From a bacterium (lineage in GTDB: Bacteria; SZUA-182; DTGQ01), in NCBI GenBank assembly GCA_040755755.1, contig JBFLZW010000061.1, forward strand, positions 81,246 through 145,245: DNA of 64,000 nucleotides. The letters are read 5' to 3'. The notes under the pieces were generated by a model. That model did no database searches. It was not told where the DNA came from and saw only the letters and a list, made by a program, of their open reading frames with translations. The position numbers and the translations under genes were made by a program. Shown here piece by piece: positions 63,875 to 64,000 of this stretch (positions are counted from its first letter, which is position 1; every line of letters begins with the position of its first letter).

Positions 63875-64000
63875 ATCGAGTAGGGAGGTTCCTCACGGTT
63901 CCTCCCTCTCACACCACCGGGCATACCTGCTCGGTACCACGGCGGTTTCCTTTGGTTTGTAACGATAAGTACCTGTCTATGAGACTGACGAGTTTATGCT
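63875..64000 (-). mobile_element. Probable 3' end of a group II intron (domains V-VI), partial
   Basis: On the minus strand, ACCGCCGTGGTACC-GAGC-AGGTATGCCCGGTGGT (63947-63913) has the size (about 35 bases) and stem-bulge form of domain V. TGTGAGAGGGAGG follows, with a GGGAGG/CCTCCC stem like domain VI, then CTACTCGAT (63883-63875), the usual 3' terminus with the bulged branch-point A. The domain V triad would be of the CGC type. The body and reverse transcriptase would lie beyond 64000. Recognised from memory of the pattern; a covariance search would settle it. Confidence 0.5.

Noticed and set aside
1..64000. tRNA, rRNA or replication-origin features
   Set aside because: No T-loop/acceptor pairings, rRNA stretches or DnaA-box clusters were noticed on reading both strands; a covariance scan was not possible.

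Overview
The window reads as a chromosome segment of a Gram-negative bacterium with an outer membrane. It encodes a TonB-dependent receptor, a beta-barrel protein, lipoproteins, a GspE/PilB ATPase and HflK/HflC. Moderately high GC, abundant sigma-54 activators, surface proteins with CotH, lamin-tail and dockerin modules, and dispersed CACAGAG-type repeats suggest a deltaproteobacterium-like lineage or a related candidate phylum. No rRNA or tRNA is present to place it more precisely.

Left part (1-9.3 kb): the 3' end of a secretion/pilus ATPase gene, panC and panD (pantothenate synthesis) and a TIM-barrel isomerase gene. Then comes a minus-strand operon: TonB-dependent receptor, YfiR-like periplasmic protein, CHASE8-HAMP histidine kinase, and receiver-histidine kinase. 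Divergent from it is an NtrC-type sigma-54 activator gene (9850). Downstream (11.4-19.2 kb) is an island of exported proteins: a three-repeat protein, a two-LTD lipoprotein, a 1491-residue CotH/LTD/dockerin protein and a decayed piece of a paralogue. Four sites of form TGGCAY-N5-TTGA lie before the regulator, before two of the exported genes and before the decayed paralogue. I infer an outer-membrane-to-sigma-54 signalling route controlling surface proteins.

Middle (19.4-39 kb): a UPF0182 membrane protein; an AT-rich pstSCAB1B2 operon whose two ATPases have complementary motif losses; an ABC-F ATPase; an IspH-UbiA fusion; a GH57 glycosidase; an outer-membrane TPR/barrel protein coupled to a beta-helix protein; a KefB-like antiporter; a vapBC toxin-antitoxin pair; and an unassigned Cys-containing protein.

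Right part (39-64 kb): a HEAT-repeat exported protein; three paralogous secreted GLYGG-repeat proteins, two with an identical 18-bp sigma-54-type promoter sequence; a Cys-rich copper-storage-like protein; an alpha-glucan phosphorylase; and a second sigma-54 activator with a degenerate receiver, lying between the GLYGG genes. These are followed by a mut7-C/nnr/hflK/hflC/purM run, a zinc-ribbon exported protein and a 2843-residue secreted protein with twelve tandem repeats. The window ends in what looks like the 3' end of a minus-strand group II intron.
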